Below are positions 55,129 through 63,860 of a stretch of DNA of 64,000 nt, piece by piece. Under the pieces are notes generated by a model that was not told where the DNA came from, searched no databases, and saw nothing but the letters and a program-made list of their open reading frames with translations. Positions within the stretch are counted from its first letter, which is position 1. Each line of letters starts with the position of its first letter. Source of the stretch: Gaertneriomyces semiglobifer (lineage: Eukaryota; Chytridiomycota; Chytridiomycetes; Spizellomycetales; Spizellomycetaceae); assembly GCA_025558075.1 (NCBI GenBank), contig JAHLKF010000002.1, positions 1,302,001-1,366,000 of the forward strand. The letters are read 5' to 3'. Made by a program: the position numbers and the translations under genes.

Positions 55129-57020
55129 ATGCCACGTGTTCCATTACCACCCCGCGATGTTACCGTGTTGGACAAGACAACTTTCCCATACCATCACATC
55201 CCATGTGATATTGTATACCGTGAACGTGTTTCAAAGGATTTCAAGACGTATTCAACGATAACAACTTTTACCGTCTTTATGAAAACGGAAACACGTTTCA
55301 AAGTGCCTACAACCATCATTCAGCAAGCACCATGGGTGGATGATGTAAGCGACGTTGAAACCGTTGTGGTATCGGACGATGACGAAGAGCCAAGTGTGAT
55401 CAATACATTAACGACGCCAGCGCCAGAACCGACAAACCGACATGTTCAAATAAATTCATTACCTGAAGTTCGGGTCTTTACACATAACACAGAAAGTGTG
55501 CCCCGATCCCTTGTTCGCTCAACGTTAACAGGGCAGGCCTTGAAATCGGCCCTACGTTGCCCTCGCAACGTATCAAGATCTCCTTCGCCAGTTACAACCA
55601 ATACGGTCACATCCCCTGCAAGCCAACCATCATGTACCGCTACAGTTTCGCAGAGAACTGAAGAAACGGTATGCTCCTTGGAACTACCATCGTATGATGA
55701 GTCAGAAGCAAGGTCGTTGGAGCAGCCTTCACAAGGTGAGGAACCATGGTTACCGATGCCGGACCTCACTATGTATAAGGACCCTGCGGAGGCAGAAAGG
55801 GTGCGTCAAAAATACGAGGCGATCAATGCCACCGCAAAAGGGAAACAACGTGTACCACAAAGGTCGCCACCCCCTCCTGTAACCCCTTTAACGAACCGAT
55901 GGATGTTTTTGCAGAAAAACAGGGAATATATCAACCACAAGAGGATGCATATCGTAGGAAGCAGTCGACCCGCTTGGTCCAAACGTTATCGCCAAGATCC
56001 ACCTTCCCAGTCCGATGTGGTAACCACGGATCATATGAATATTGACGGTACGATTACAGTAATCAACACAAGTGACATGGATATTGATGGTGCTGCCGCC
56101 GCAACGACAGCAACAACAACAGAAACGGTAGAAGAAGAAGAAGAAGAAGAGGAAGATTGGGAAGAGATCTATGGCAAAGCATCAGAGTGGGCAAATTCGC
56201 AACCCTTACAGGATGAAGTAGAAGAAGCTGATGTGCCCACACAACCGGTCTCGGAAGAAGACGATGAACTATCCGTGCCTAACGCTACAGCGACTGTGGC
56301 TATAGATGCCACACAGTACACCACCTGTATCCCGTTCCAATCCCTTGAGTCTGGGTTTGGTAATGACCCACGCTATAACCCGTCATTACGTATGCGTTCA
56401 AAATCGGTACATATCTTTGAATCCTCTACGCACCAACCCCTTCAACCACCCAAGATCTACGCCGATGCACAGGAGTGTGCTGACGCTTACCAAACAACCG
56501 TTCAAGCCGTACTGCGATCTTGTCTAGAGAAAGTCAACATCGGGAAGGGTCATTATGCGCAGTTCTTTGATACCGACCACACGCACGAAATCTGGAAAGA
56601 GCATCCGGATTTTCCAGGATACTTTTTCTCTAGCCGGGGTGCTGTCCTTGGAAAAAGTAAAAAATTTTGGCGCAGCGTGCAAAGGAAGGTTACCGAACGG
56701 TAACCCTAAGGCACGAGGGTCAAAACAAAAGTGTTTACGTGCATCGGGCTCTTTATCGGTGTTTTTTCCCACATGTCAATATTGACAACCTGACCATCAA
56801 CCACGACAACATGCAAAAGCACGATAACCGTATTGGTAACCTAACACCGATGACACAGCGGGAAAACAATGAACATGCTAGGAGCATGCTCGCACGCATA
56901 CGTCGACATCGAAAAGCATCCTTACATCAACGACCGGACTTGATGGATCCAAGTCTCCCTGGTTCTCAGATAGTGTCCTTCTTTACGAATGGATTTTCAT
57001 ATGATAGTGGGCAACAATGA
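55129..57020 (+). CDS. Large disordered protein with C-terminal NUMOD4/HNH endonuclease domain, frame broken near 56660
   Basis: Starts MPRVPLPPRDVTVLDKTTFP. A short folded N-terminus is followed by about 350 low-complexity residues with acidic runs (VEEEEEEEEDWEEIYGKASE). The C-terminus is a NUMOD4-HNH homing-endonuclease-like domain: HEIWKEHPDFPGYFFSSRGA in frame 1, continuing after a -1 shift in the frame of 56667-57020 with EGYRTVTLRHEGQNKSVYVH, RALYRCFFPHVNIDNLTINH, and NRIGNLTPMTQRENNEHARS. The switch falls in the A6T4 run at 56659-56668; frame 0 has a TAA just before it, so the change must occur there. Most simply one base is missing (mutation or assembly). It may supply the DNA-cutting activity of an element in which no integrase is seen. 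Confidence 0.7.
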
Positions 57021-57046
57021 CAGTTGTAGCTTTTATTATAGAATCA

Positions 57047-57273
57047 TTACATAACTTTGAAGCGTTTAGCACTTGAACCTGGCCCCATTGACATCGTAAC
57101 TGGTAAAGTCCTTTTGTTTCGGTTGTTTACAAAGTCGTAACGGGCCAAACTCGCCTCGCGTTCCACTAAAACTCCCAAGGTGACGCACCAAGCAATACCG
57201 TTTAAATCCACCTCCATACCCGTATCTCCGTATTTCAGTTGAAGGTCAACAGCTTGCACATTTCCAGCGCTCG
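57047..57273 (-). pseudogene. 3' fragment of a virion-type gene truncated by the palindrome
   Basis: About 75 codons read toward a TAA-type end: NVQAVDLQLKYGDTGMEVDL, NGIAWCVTLGVLVEREASLA, RYDFVNNRNKRTLPVTMS, ending AKRFKVM. The pattern (strand, DxxG, vDLnGxxW, strand) resembles C-terminal regions of capsid-associated jelly-roll proteins. Upstream, the frame runs directly into the 54-bp palindrome and tandem repeats, so the 5' part is missing. Confidence 0.5.
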
Positions 57274-57327
57274 TTGTCACAGTGCAGACCGACATTGCAT
57301 ATGCAATGTCGGTCTGCACTGTGACAA
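57274..57327. repeat. Perfect 54-bp palindrome
   Basis: Arms of 27 bp meet without a spacer between 57300 and 57301: TTGTCACAGTGCAGACCGAC then ATTGCAT, mirrored as ATGCAATGTCGGTCTGCACT then GTGACAA. It separates the truncated viral gene from the tandem repeats. Confidence 0.95.
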
Positions 57328-57660
57328 TGGACATTGTTGAGTCATATGGACATTGCTGACTGACAATGGACATTGCTGGCTCAAAATGGACATTGTTGAA
57401 ATCTGGGTTAATTTCGCATATTCTTTGCACTGACATTCTCAACCCGAAATGGACATTGCTGGTTCAAAATGGACATTGCTGAAATCTGGGTTAATTTCGC
57501 ATATTCTTTGCACTGACATTCTCAACCCGAAATGGACATTGCTGAAATCTGGGTTAATTTCGCATATTCTTGCACTGACATTCTCAACCCGCGACCATTC
57601 TGGACATTGCTGAAATCTGGGTTGAGTTAGAATATTTTCCTTATGTCAATCTTAACCCGC
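57328..57660. repeat. Tandem repeat array with GGACATTGCTG core
   Basis: Four main units of about 70-90 bp, each with TGGACATTGCTGAAATCTGG, GTTAATTTCGCATATTCTTT, GCACTGACATTCTCAACCC. Short TGGACATTG motifs are further repeated between units. Each unit has GGGTT and AACCC near its ends and can fold on itself. Confidence 0.9.
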
Positions 57661-58326
57661 AAAATCACCTACCATGTATTATCTAGCGCCTCCTTCCTCT
57701 TGACCTTCCAATCCCTCCATATTTCATCGAGTGCCGCCCCTATGAAACTTCCGCGTCCTGCCGCACCTATCCATGTCCTTATATATGCCTCGTCTTCATC
57801 GATAAGTCCAGAACTCTGACATCAGACACTTATCGATAAATCCTCAATGCTTCGCGCATATATCCTATGAACCTTATCAAATCAAACGCGCGCGTTCATT
57901 TCGTCGATAAACGGCCCTCGCCTATGGCGCTACGGGACTTGTATTCGTCAACGCATTTCCCATGTCCTTATATATGCCATTTCATTTACGAATATTTCTG
58001 CTAACCCAAATCTTCAAAAACCTCGATTTTTTTCGATCGCCGCTCCTTTGAGAAATTGGGTCACCTATTTTCGCCTTTTTACTTTAGTTTCTTCCTGCTT
58101 TCTTAAAAAAACACCTTTTCTAAATCCCTTTTTCTTCCTTTTTTTAACGCTATATTGCTTTTCCCGCTGACCCACTTACCCATTTTTCTTCGAAAGAAAA
58201 ATAATATACGCCCCTTCACACACTACTTCATAAGCATCTCCATTAAGCAAAAGTATGTTATATACACACAAAATCTATCGAGCCAATCCCTCAACCGGTC
58301 TGGGTCAATACAACTTTTACAGGCTT
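57661..58326. other. AT-rich noncoding junction between the two viral elements
   Basis: No gene. Contains repeated ATGTCCTTATATATGCC (57.77 and 57.97 kb), several TTATCGATAA-like palindromic motifs and long T runs. May include regulatory or terminal sequence of the second element. Confidence 0.5.
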
Positions 58327-58983
58327 TTACTGGCCCCGAGACAACTTTCTAAAATAGCACTCCTCACAGAACTTGTGGAAGCCGGGTTTCTTGCTTGATG
58401 TCATTCGAGGACAGTTTTTTGTCGAACAGGGACGATTTTGTGCATTTTTTGATGTTGCTTGCTTGAAAGGTACTGGCTTGCTATTTTGATTTTCCTTAGA
58501 CCAACACGGAGGACATTTTGGTTTCCACTTTCGGTCCTTTTCTTCGCAATAAAACCATTTCTGACATTTGGTTTGTTCACATTTTTTGTAAGAGTTAAAA
58601 CATCTATTACAGATTTCGACACTTTTCGCCGTCGATTTTAAATAACGTTTCTTGCACTTTGGAATCTGACAATCCCATGTCTTTCTTTTGAGGATGCGGA
58701 GTTTTTCAAGTGCCAGGTCCCGTTGGGCTTGAGGGAAAAAGTTCTGTATGCATTTGTTGCCAATAATGAGACGTTTCCCATTTTCACTCGATACCACTTC
58801 ACATATTTCCTTAATATCATGGGTGCAGATGCATTTGACGACTACGTCACTTTTGTAAACATTCTCCACACAAAATTCGAGTATAGCCTCGCGATAGTTG
58901 TCATGGTTGGAATGTTTGACTATTTGCTGTCGAAAGATTTTGTGGTAGTACTGAGCGTCCTGTTCGTCACTATCGTCTGCCAT
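58327..58983 (-). CDS. Zinc-binding protein with CIC...GxxCIxxF module
   Basis: 218 residues from the ATG at 58983 (MADDSDEQDAQYYHKIFRQQ). Residues ~45-90 show KCICTHDIKEICEVVSSENG and LIIGNKCIQNFFPQ, a cysteine module met in proteins of nucleocytoviruses and their relatives. A series of CxxC ribbons follows: CQIPKCKKRY, ICNRCFNSYKKC, CPPCWSK, CSTKNCPRM, FCEECYFRKL. DNA or RNA binding is likely. Divergent from the primase-helicase gene; both have TATATAAAG-type boxes. Confidence 0.65.
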   Translation of the reverse strand: MADDSDEQDAQYYHKIFRQQIVKHSNHDNYREAILEFCVENVYKSDVVVKCICTHDIKEICEVVSSENGKRLIIGNKCIQNFFPQAQRDLALEKLRILKRKTWDCQIPKCKKRYLKSTAKSVEICNRCFNSYKKCEQTKCQKWFYCEEKDRKWKPKCPPCWSKENQNSKPVPFKQATSKNAQNRPCSTKNCPRMTSSKKPGFHKFCEECYFRKLSRGQ

Positions 58984-59060
58984 TAGAAATACTGCAATTT
59001 TTGATTTGGAGTTACCCAAGTGACCCAGTTTTTCCTGTTTTAATATGTAAGTGCAGATGT

Positions 59061-59070
59061 CTTTATATAT
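59061..59070 (-). promoter_or_regulatory. TATA box upstream of the 58983 gene
   Basis: ATATATAAAG on the minus strand, 78 bp before the start codon. Confidence 0.5.
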
Positions 59071-59173
59071 GGTATGTTCAGTCGATAAAATAGATGTAAA
59101 ATACGCGCAAAAACATCGCATATACATGTGTCTTCTGCATTAGATACCTTTTTTTAGATGTTTAAAAAAGACA

Positions 59174-59180
59174 TATAAAG
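59174..59180 (+). promoter_or_regulatory. TATA box upstream of the primase-helicase gene
   Basis: TATAAAG within ACATATAAAGG, 66 bp before the ATG at 59246; near-identical context to the divergent box at 59061-59070. Confidence 0.55.
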
Positions 59181-59245
59181 GTTAGAGGTTATATCTGTTC
59201 TATAGGGGGGTCTGTCAATTTACTTTTCTAATCAAAAGACCTAGA

Positions 59246-61606
59246 ATGAGTTTGGAAGGTGTCATACTCGATCAATTAAAGTCAGCAAAGGCAAAACTGT
59301 TAAAAAAGGGCTTTGTGCCGATTCCAGCACATCCGAAGGAGAAAAGACCTTTGGGCGATTGGAAGGAATACAATGTATCAGATTGGAATAAGGTTTTAAA
59401 GTGTTTACGGGGTGTGAGAAGTAATATTGGGGTTTTGACTGGAGAAAAATCGGGCATAGTTGTCGTGGATATCGATAAGAAGGAGCCGAAAGAAGATGAA
59501 GCGCCCAACGATGACTATAGCGCTGAGACCGGTCTTTCAGATTGGCAGGAAATGATCAAAGAACATGGGGATCCAAAGACACTCAAATGCAGATCACCGT
59601 CAGGTGGCTTGCACTACTACTTTCGATGGGATGATGAATTGGGACAATCAGTAGCGACGACCTCCACAAGAGTAATGTCAAGGGCCGATGGACGTTTGTG
59701 TGGGATCGATCTTCGTGGCGATGGAGGATTTATTATGGCACCTCCGAGTTCTATCAAAACTGGAAAGTACGAATGGTTGGATGAAACTGAAATAGCACCC
59801 TTGCCCACATGGATTCGGAATAACATCCTCAAAACCTGCAATGGGCTTAAAAAGGCTCGACATGAAACAAAAGTAAAAAATCACTTCATCAATGCTTTCG
59901 CAAATGATTCAATAACATTGGAAGATTTTGAGGTCTTCAAAACCTCTCCATATTATCAAGATCATGAAGTTGTCAATGTCGATTCGTACAGTCGAATAAT
60001 TTTGAAAGAAACCAAGGATTTTGACTGTACGATATGCAAGCGTAGACATGTCAACCACAAGAACCACCCCTTCCTGGTTCGATTTGGTGGTAAATTGTTG
60101 TTTGTCTGTCGTCCCAACAATGGAGACCAAAAACATAATGTGATTGTCAAAAAGGAAGAGGAAACAAGTAATGAAGACGATGTCAAAGATACCCCGCATT
60201 ATCTGTTGATGTCCGAATTATGGACTATTGCAAAACGAGACTCATTGAAGAAATACAACAATTGGATATACAGGCCTCTTGAAAACAAACCATGTGCGTA
60301 CGTCAAATATCTTTCCTACCAAGAATGGGTGAACAAGGTGTTGAGAAAGAACAAAATCTACGTGTCAGCCCCAAAACGACACTTGGATATTCTGAAACAC
60401 TTGGAGATGTACAACGACCCAGATCTTCCTTTTCTGCAGCGCGACCGCAATGTGATTGCCTTTCGGAATGGTGCGCTACTTCTTGATACGAATACATTTG
60501 TTCCTTATTCTGATGCGACTTTGAAGGGAGTGGCTGCCCGACATTGTATTGACCAAGACTTTACCAAGAGCGACTATACTCCAATGTTTGATCAAGTTGT
60601 CATGCATCAACTGACAGGATACGATCAAGAAGAGCGTAAAAACATTTACAATGTTGTTATCGGGTTAATTGGACGATTATTCTTTGATGTTGGACAGTAT
60701 GACAAGTGGGCAGTCGCACTTTTACTATATGGAGAGTCACGCACCGGAAAGTCGACATTACTCAATATCATAAAAGCAATGTTCGATATTTCCGAAGTGG
60801 CAATACTGGCTGCGAACACTGAGAAGATCTTTGGCTTGGAGAATATCATTGGAAAAGAACTGCTATTGGTTCCGGAAATACCTCACAATATGAAGGACAC
60901 ATTTGATCCTACGATGCTTCAATCAATGATTGACGGTGACTTTGTCAATGTCGCGGCCAAACATGCGAAAGCGACCACTGGTGCCTTTAAAACACCTATT
61001 ATGATGGCGGGGAACGTGTTTCCTAACTATGATGATAAGAAGGGAGCCATTGTGAATCGTGTGCCCATTTTTGTGTTTGAAAACTTTGTTACTGATAAAG
61101 ACACCAGCATTGAGGAAGTAGTCATCAAAAACGAACTGCCAAACCTTATATACAAGTCATTAAAAATATATTATATATTGAGGGAATCCCACAAGGGACA
61201 AAGTTTCTGGGACTTTGCTCCAGTGTACTTTCGAGACAATCAAGAAATTGCAAGAAAAGCGACCAATTGGTTGCATCGATTCCTCACTGCACCTGCAGAG
61301 GAAAACGCCTCTTCTACGGCTTCGTATTGCGTCAAGAAAAAAGTGCTTCCAGGCGCCGATAGAATCAAGGTTCATATCGAAGACGTGAAAAAGGCCTTCA
61401 TGCGTTATATGAAGTTTAATCATCCAGGGCAGAAATATACATGGGACGATAACGATTATTCGACTTTCAAAAGTCTTGGATATGAGGTCGAGAGAATGCA
61501 TATATGCAAATCTTGCAACAATCGTGCAAAAGGAGGTAAAGATAAATGTTGTGAGGAATACGATTCTGCAAACCGAACAAAGCGCACCTTCATATATGAT
61601 CTTTGA
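59246..61606 (+). CDS. Primase-polymerase fused to D5-like superfamily 3 helicase
   Basis: Replication protein of polinton-like viruses, virophages and related elements, 786 residues in the intact frame. PrimPol domain (1-190): FVPIPAHPKEKRPLGDW, catalytic VVVDIDK with DxD at 75-77, SPSGGLHYYF at 117-126, IDLRGDGGFIMAPPS. A C/H zinc ribbon lies at 261-288 (CTICKRRHVNHKNHPF). The SF3 helicase has Walker A YGESRTGKST (495-504), Walker B ELLLVPEI (538-545), sensor TPIMMAGN (583-590) and the arginine region IVNRVPIFVFE. A terminal CKSCNN...CC knuckle follows. The frame stops at 61606, but the -1 frame from about 61600 continues for some 55 codons (STSTYKIVPDAEEMTVDL, KKRSILDGLAGSGAKRSRI) to TAG at 61768-61770, suggesting a single-base loss near the end. 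Confidence 0.93.
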   Translation: MSLEGVILDQLKSAKAKLLKKGFVPIPAHPKEKRPLGDWKEYNVSDWNKVLKCLRGVRSNIGVLTGEKSGIVVVDIDKKEPKEDEAPNDDYSAETGLSDWQEMIKEHGDPKTLKCRSPSGGLHYYFRWDDELGQSVATTSTRVMSRADGRLCGIDLRGDGGFIMAPPSSIKTGKYEWLDETEIAPLPTWIRNNILKTCNGLKKARHETKVKNHFINAFANDSITLEDFEVFKTSPYYQDHEVVNVDSYSRIILKETKDFDCTICKRRHVNHKNHPFLVRFGGKLLFVCRPNNGDQKHNVIVKKEEETSNEDDVKDTPHYLLMSELWTIAKRDSLKKYNNWIYRPLENKPCAYVKYLSYQEWVNKVLRKNKIYVSAPKRHLDILKHLEMYNDPDLPFLQRDRNVIAFRNGALLLDTNTFVPYSDATLKGVAARHCIDQDFTKSDYTPMFDQVVMHQLTGYDQEERKNIYNVVIGLIGRLFFDVGQYDKWAVALLLYGESRTGKSTLLNIIKAMFDISEVAILAANTEKIFGLENIIGKELLLVPEIPHNMKDTFDPTMLQSMIDGDFVNVAAKHAKATTGAFKTPIMMAGNVFPNYDDKKGAIVNRVPIFVFENFVTDKDTSIEEVVIKNELPNLIYKSLKIYYILRESHKGQSFWDFAPVYFRDNQEIARKATNWLHRFLTAPAEENASSTASYCVKKKVLPGADRIKVHIEDVKKAFMRYMKFNHPGQKYTWDDNDYSTFKSLGYEVERMHICKSCNNRAKGGKDKCCEEYDSANRTKRTFIYDL

Positions 61607-61756
61607 TTGACCGTAATGAAAAATCGACATCCACATACAAGATCGTCCCAGATGCTGAGGAAATGACAGTGGATCTGGAACCAACTTCGCCTCCACTTAT
61701 CAAAAAACGCTCCATTCTTGATGGACTCGCTGGTTCGGGAGCAAAACGATCACGTA

Positions 61757-62020
61757 TCAGGGACTGCTAGGTTTCCTCATCACTTTCCGAGTCAGGTACC
61801 AGAACATAGTCTTTGACTTCCCGGCGCTGCTCCAGCATTCGAGACAATAAGGGCGGCCTTTCATCTTTGGAATAATGGTAGGGCAGTCATCTGTCTTGCA
61901 CTTTTTGCAGCGATCTGGAATAATTAAATTACCTTGTTTATCGCGCTGGGGTGTGTATACGGGAACGTCTCTTTGGCCATGTTGTACTTTCTTTAAATAG
62001 GAAATGAGGGAATAAATCAC
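61757..62020 (-). CDS. Small zinc-ribbon protein
   Basis: Up to 87 residues. Contains YTPQRDKQGNLIIPDRC, KKCKTDDCPTIIPKMKGRPY and CLECWSSAGKSK, a four-cysteine ribbon. Its 3' end overlaps the possible frame-shifted tail of the primase-helicase gene by about 14 bp, tail to tail. No family recognised. Confidence 0.5.
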   Translation of the reverse strand: MIYSLISYLKKVQHGQRDVPVYTPQRDKQGNLIIPDRCKKCKTDDCPTIIPKMKGRPYCLECWSSAGKSKTMFWYLTRKVMRKPSSP

Positions 62021-62131
62021 ATGTGCGGTTGGAACAGAACTTATACATTCTGTATAATGTTTAAATAGGATTTTTGATAGTTCTTTGTAAATGTTCGAAT
62101 TCAGCGATTCATATTATGATACGCCTAAAGA

Positions 62132-62365
62132 ATGTGTTCAAGTGACGTGTTAGAGTTGTTCGACGCATTAAAGCCAGAGTTTCAGGAACAGTTTGTGAAA
62201 GATCTTGAAGAGATGAATACGGAAAATGTGGTGGACGAAGGAACATTCAAAGTTCTGAAATGGTCGCTTCTATTCAATAAACTGAGTTCTCAATACAAGG
62301 ATCATGTCAAAGTTGAAGAAGCACCAAAGAAAAGAAAGGGCAAGAGCAAAGCACCCAGCATCTAG
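62132..62365 (+). CDS. Small acidic/basic helical protein
   Basis: 77 residues starting MCSSDVLELFDALKPEFQEQ, helical, with a strongly basic C-terminus (APKKRKGKSKAPSI). Possibly a nuclear or DNA-associated accessory protein of the element. Not recognised. Confidence 0.5.
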   Translation: MCSSDVLELFDALKPEFQEQFVKDLEEMNTENVVDEGTFKVLKWSLLFNKLSSQYKDHVKVEEAPKKRKGKSKAPSI

Positions 62366-62617
62366 GGTGCTTAAATATACTGTTACTCGGTATATAGGTT
62401 CTATGATGTATTGATGTACATCACAGGAATCCTGTGGAGCATGTTATTAGTCGATATGCTCAGACCGGTTACTTGTTGGTTTATGGTGGCTTCAACGTAG
62501 TAACAAAAAATGCCTATAAAACAAATCTTAATCAGAACGAGCACTGATTGGGATGTAGGGAGCACCTTGATGCTCCCAATCATATGTTCTGAAAAAAAGA
62601 TTTGTCCTAAACGCAAC

Positions 62618-63798
62618 CTATACATCAGCAAAGACTCCACCAATGCTCAGCGTAACATTCTCGTAGTAGTTCACAAGTAAACGAACCGACTAGGGAAGAA
62701 CAGTGTCATGAATCGTGGCAATTTTAAGTGACGAATTTGTTCCTTCAAATGACAAACCAGCGCTCGAAGACTCGGTACGGTCTTGGAACGACCAGCCAAA
62801 GGAGAATTGCTTCTTGTCATAATCAGCAAATGAGATATCCATATCGCCGAGACTGTCAAAATCAGTCTGCGATAACAGACTGGCGAGCAATGTCTGATTG
62901 TCGGTTGTTGAATGCTTGAAGCCGGCTTTCCCGCTGGGAATTGCGGTCATACCAAGAACAAGACGCCACTCCCTGAGATCCCAAGAGGAATAGTTCAAAG
63001 CAGCATCCTTTGTAGTATCAGCATTTGCGTCAACAAACATTGCATCAAATCCCTGCAAGGATCGCACTCCGGACATATTCAGATTAAAAATATTCTTTTC
63101 AGTGCCAGAAGCCGGCACCAGAGCCTGGGTTGTTCTCGTATACTCATAGGAGATGGCTCGAGTTGCATTAACGAACTGAGGGCTCGGAGTATGATAAGGC
63201 ATCAAGAGCCTAATGTTGCTGACACGGATTTCGTCCACATTCCCATTTGGGAATACGGAGGCTGGGTGTGCAAGGGCGATGGTGAACTCCAGTGTCTGGT
63301 CCGGGAGTGCAAACACGTGAAAGAAATTTTATTCTTAGGATTACAAAAACCAACCCATGGATGCATGTTCATGGAGACAGTTGCTCGAGTGTCGAATATA
63401 TTATCGTTTGAATAACCGCTAAGTTGTCTCAACAATTTCTTATGTCCGGCCGACATGTTCTTGTAGATGCTGCTCAAGAAAGCCGGGTAGTTATGAATTT
63501 TCTCAACAACTTGCCCTGCGGCCGTGATAGTCAAAGACTGAATGATGGCCTCAAGACCGAGATAAGTGTTCTTAATATCGGCACCAGGAGTAATAGCGGT
63601 TCCGTTGTTATATGCGGAAACATCCATGGAGAGGACCATTTTTGTAAGGTCAAATGATGTCGTGCAAGAATCACATACAATACGGATGGGAGTCGAACTG
63701 CGGTCCTTTGAAGAATATTCGGCTTGATCGGTAGGAGAGAAGGTATGTATACCCTTTCCCAAAGGGTCACCAAATTGCCGAGCAGGAATCTCAGACAT
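62618..63798 (-). CDS. Major capsid protein-like gene of a polinton-like virus, frameshifted and with in-frame TAG
   Basis: Candidate double jelly-roll capsid protein, about 390 residues if continuous. From MSEIPARQFGDPLGKGIHTF: RIVCDSCTTSFDLTKMVLSM, GLEAIIQSLTITAAGQVVEK and IHNYPAFLSSIYKNMS, the last matching the 'iE.I.nYn.l..ll..ms' region of polinton-like virus and virophage capsids. After MHPWVGF the frame must shift by -1 near 63320-63340 (A4T3 run) to continue in DQTLEFTIALAHPASVFPNG, VSNIRLLMPYHTPS and WDLREWRLVLGMTAIPSG. The frame then meets TAG at 62690-62692, but the following 24 codons (RLLVNYYENVTLSIGGVFAD) are a typical capsid ending with TAG at 62618. Directly downstream of a packaging ATPase, the usual order. 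Confidence 0.7.
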
Positions 63799-63860
63799 GG
63801 ACGTTTCTTTTGATAATAGAAAACGAGGTAATTTATTAGTGCTGCGTTTAAGGCCCATGC

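Noticed and set aside
56651..56672. Classical -1 slippery heptamer in the HNH gene
   Set aside because: The A6T4 run does not fit X XXY YYZ in the zero frame; slippage would need a mismatch, so programmed frameshifting is not claimed.
62401..62643. 80-codon minus-strand ORF
   Set aside because: Its 5' part overlaps the true C-terminal codons of the capsid-like gene in another frame, and the rest has no protein-like features.
63317..63345. A mini-intron bridging the two capsid-like frames
   Set aside because: Any GT-AG span there would be about 20-35 nt, far below the 58-75 nt introns of this genome; a one-base indel is simpler.
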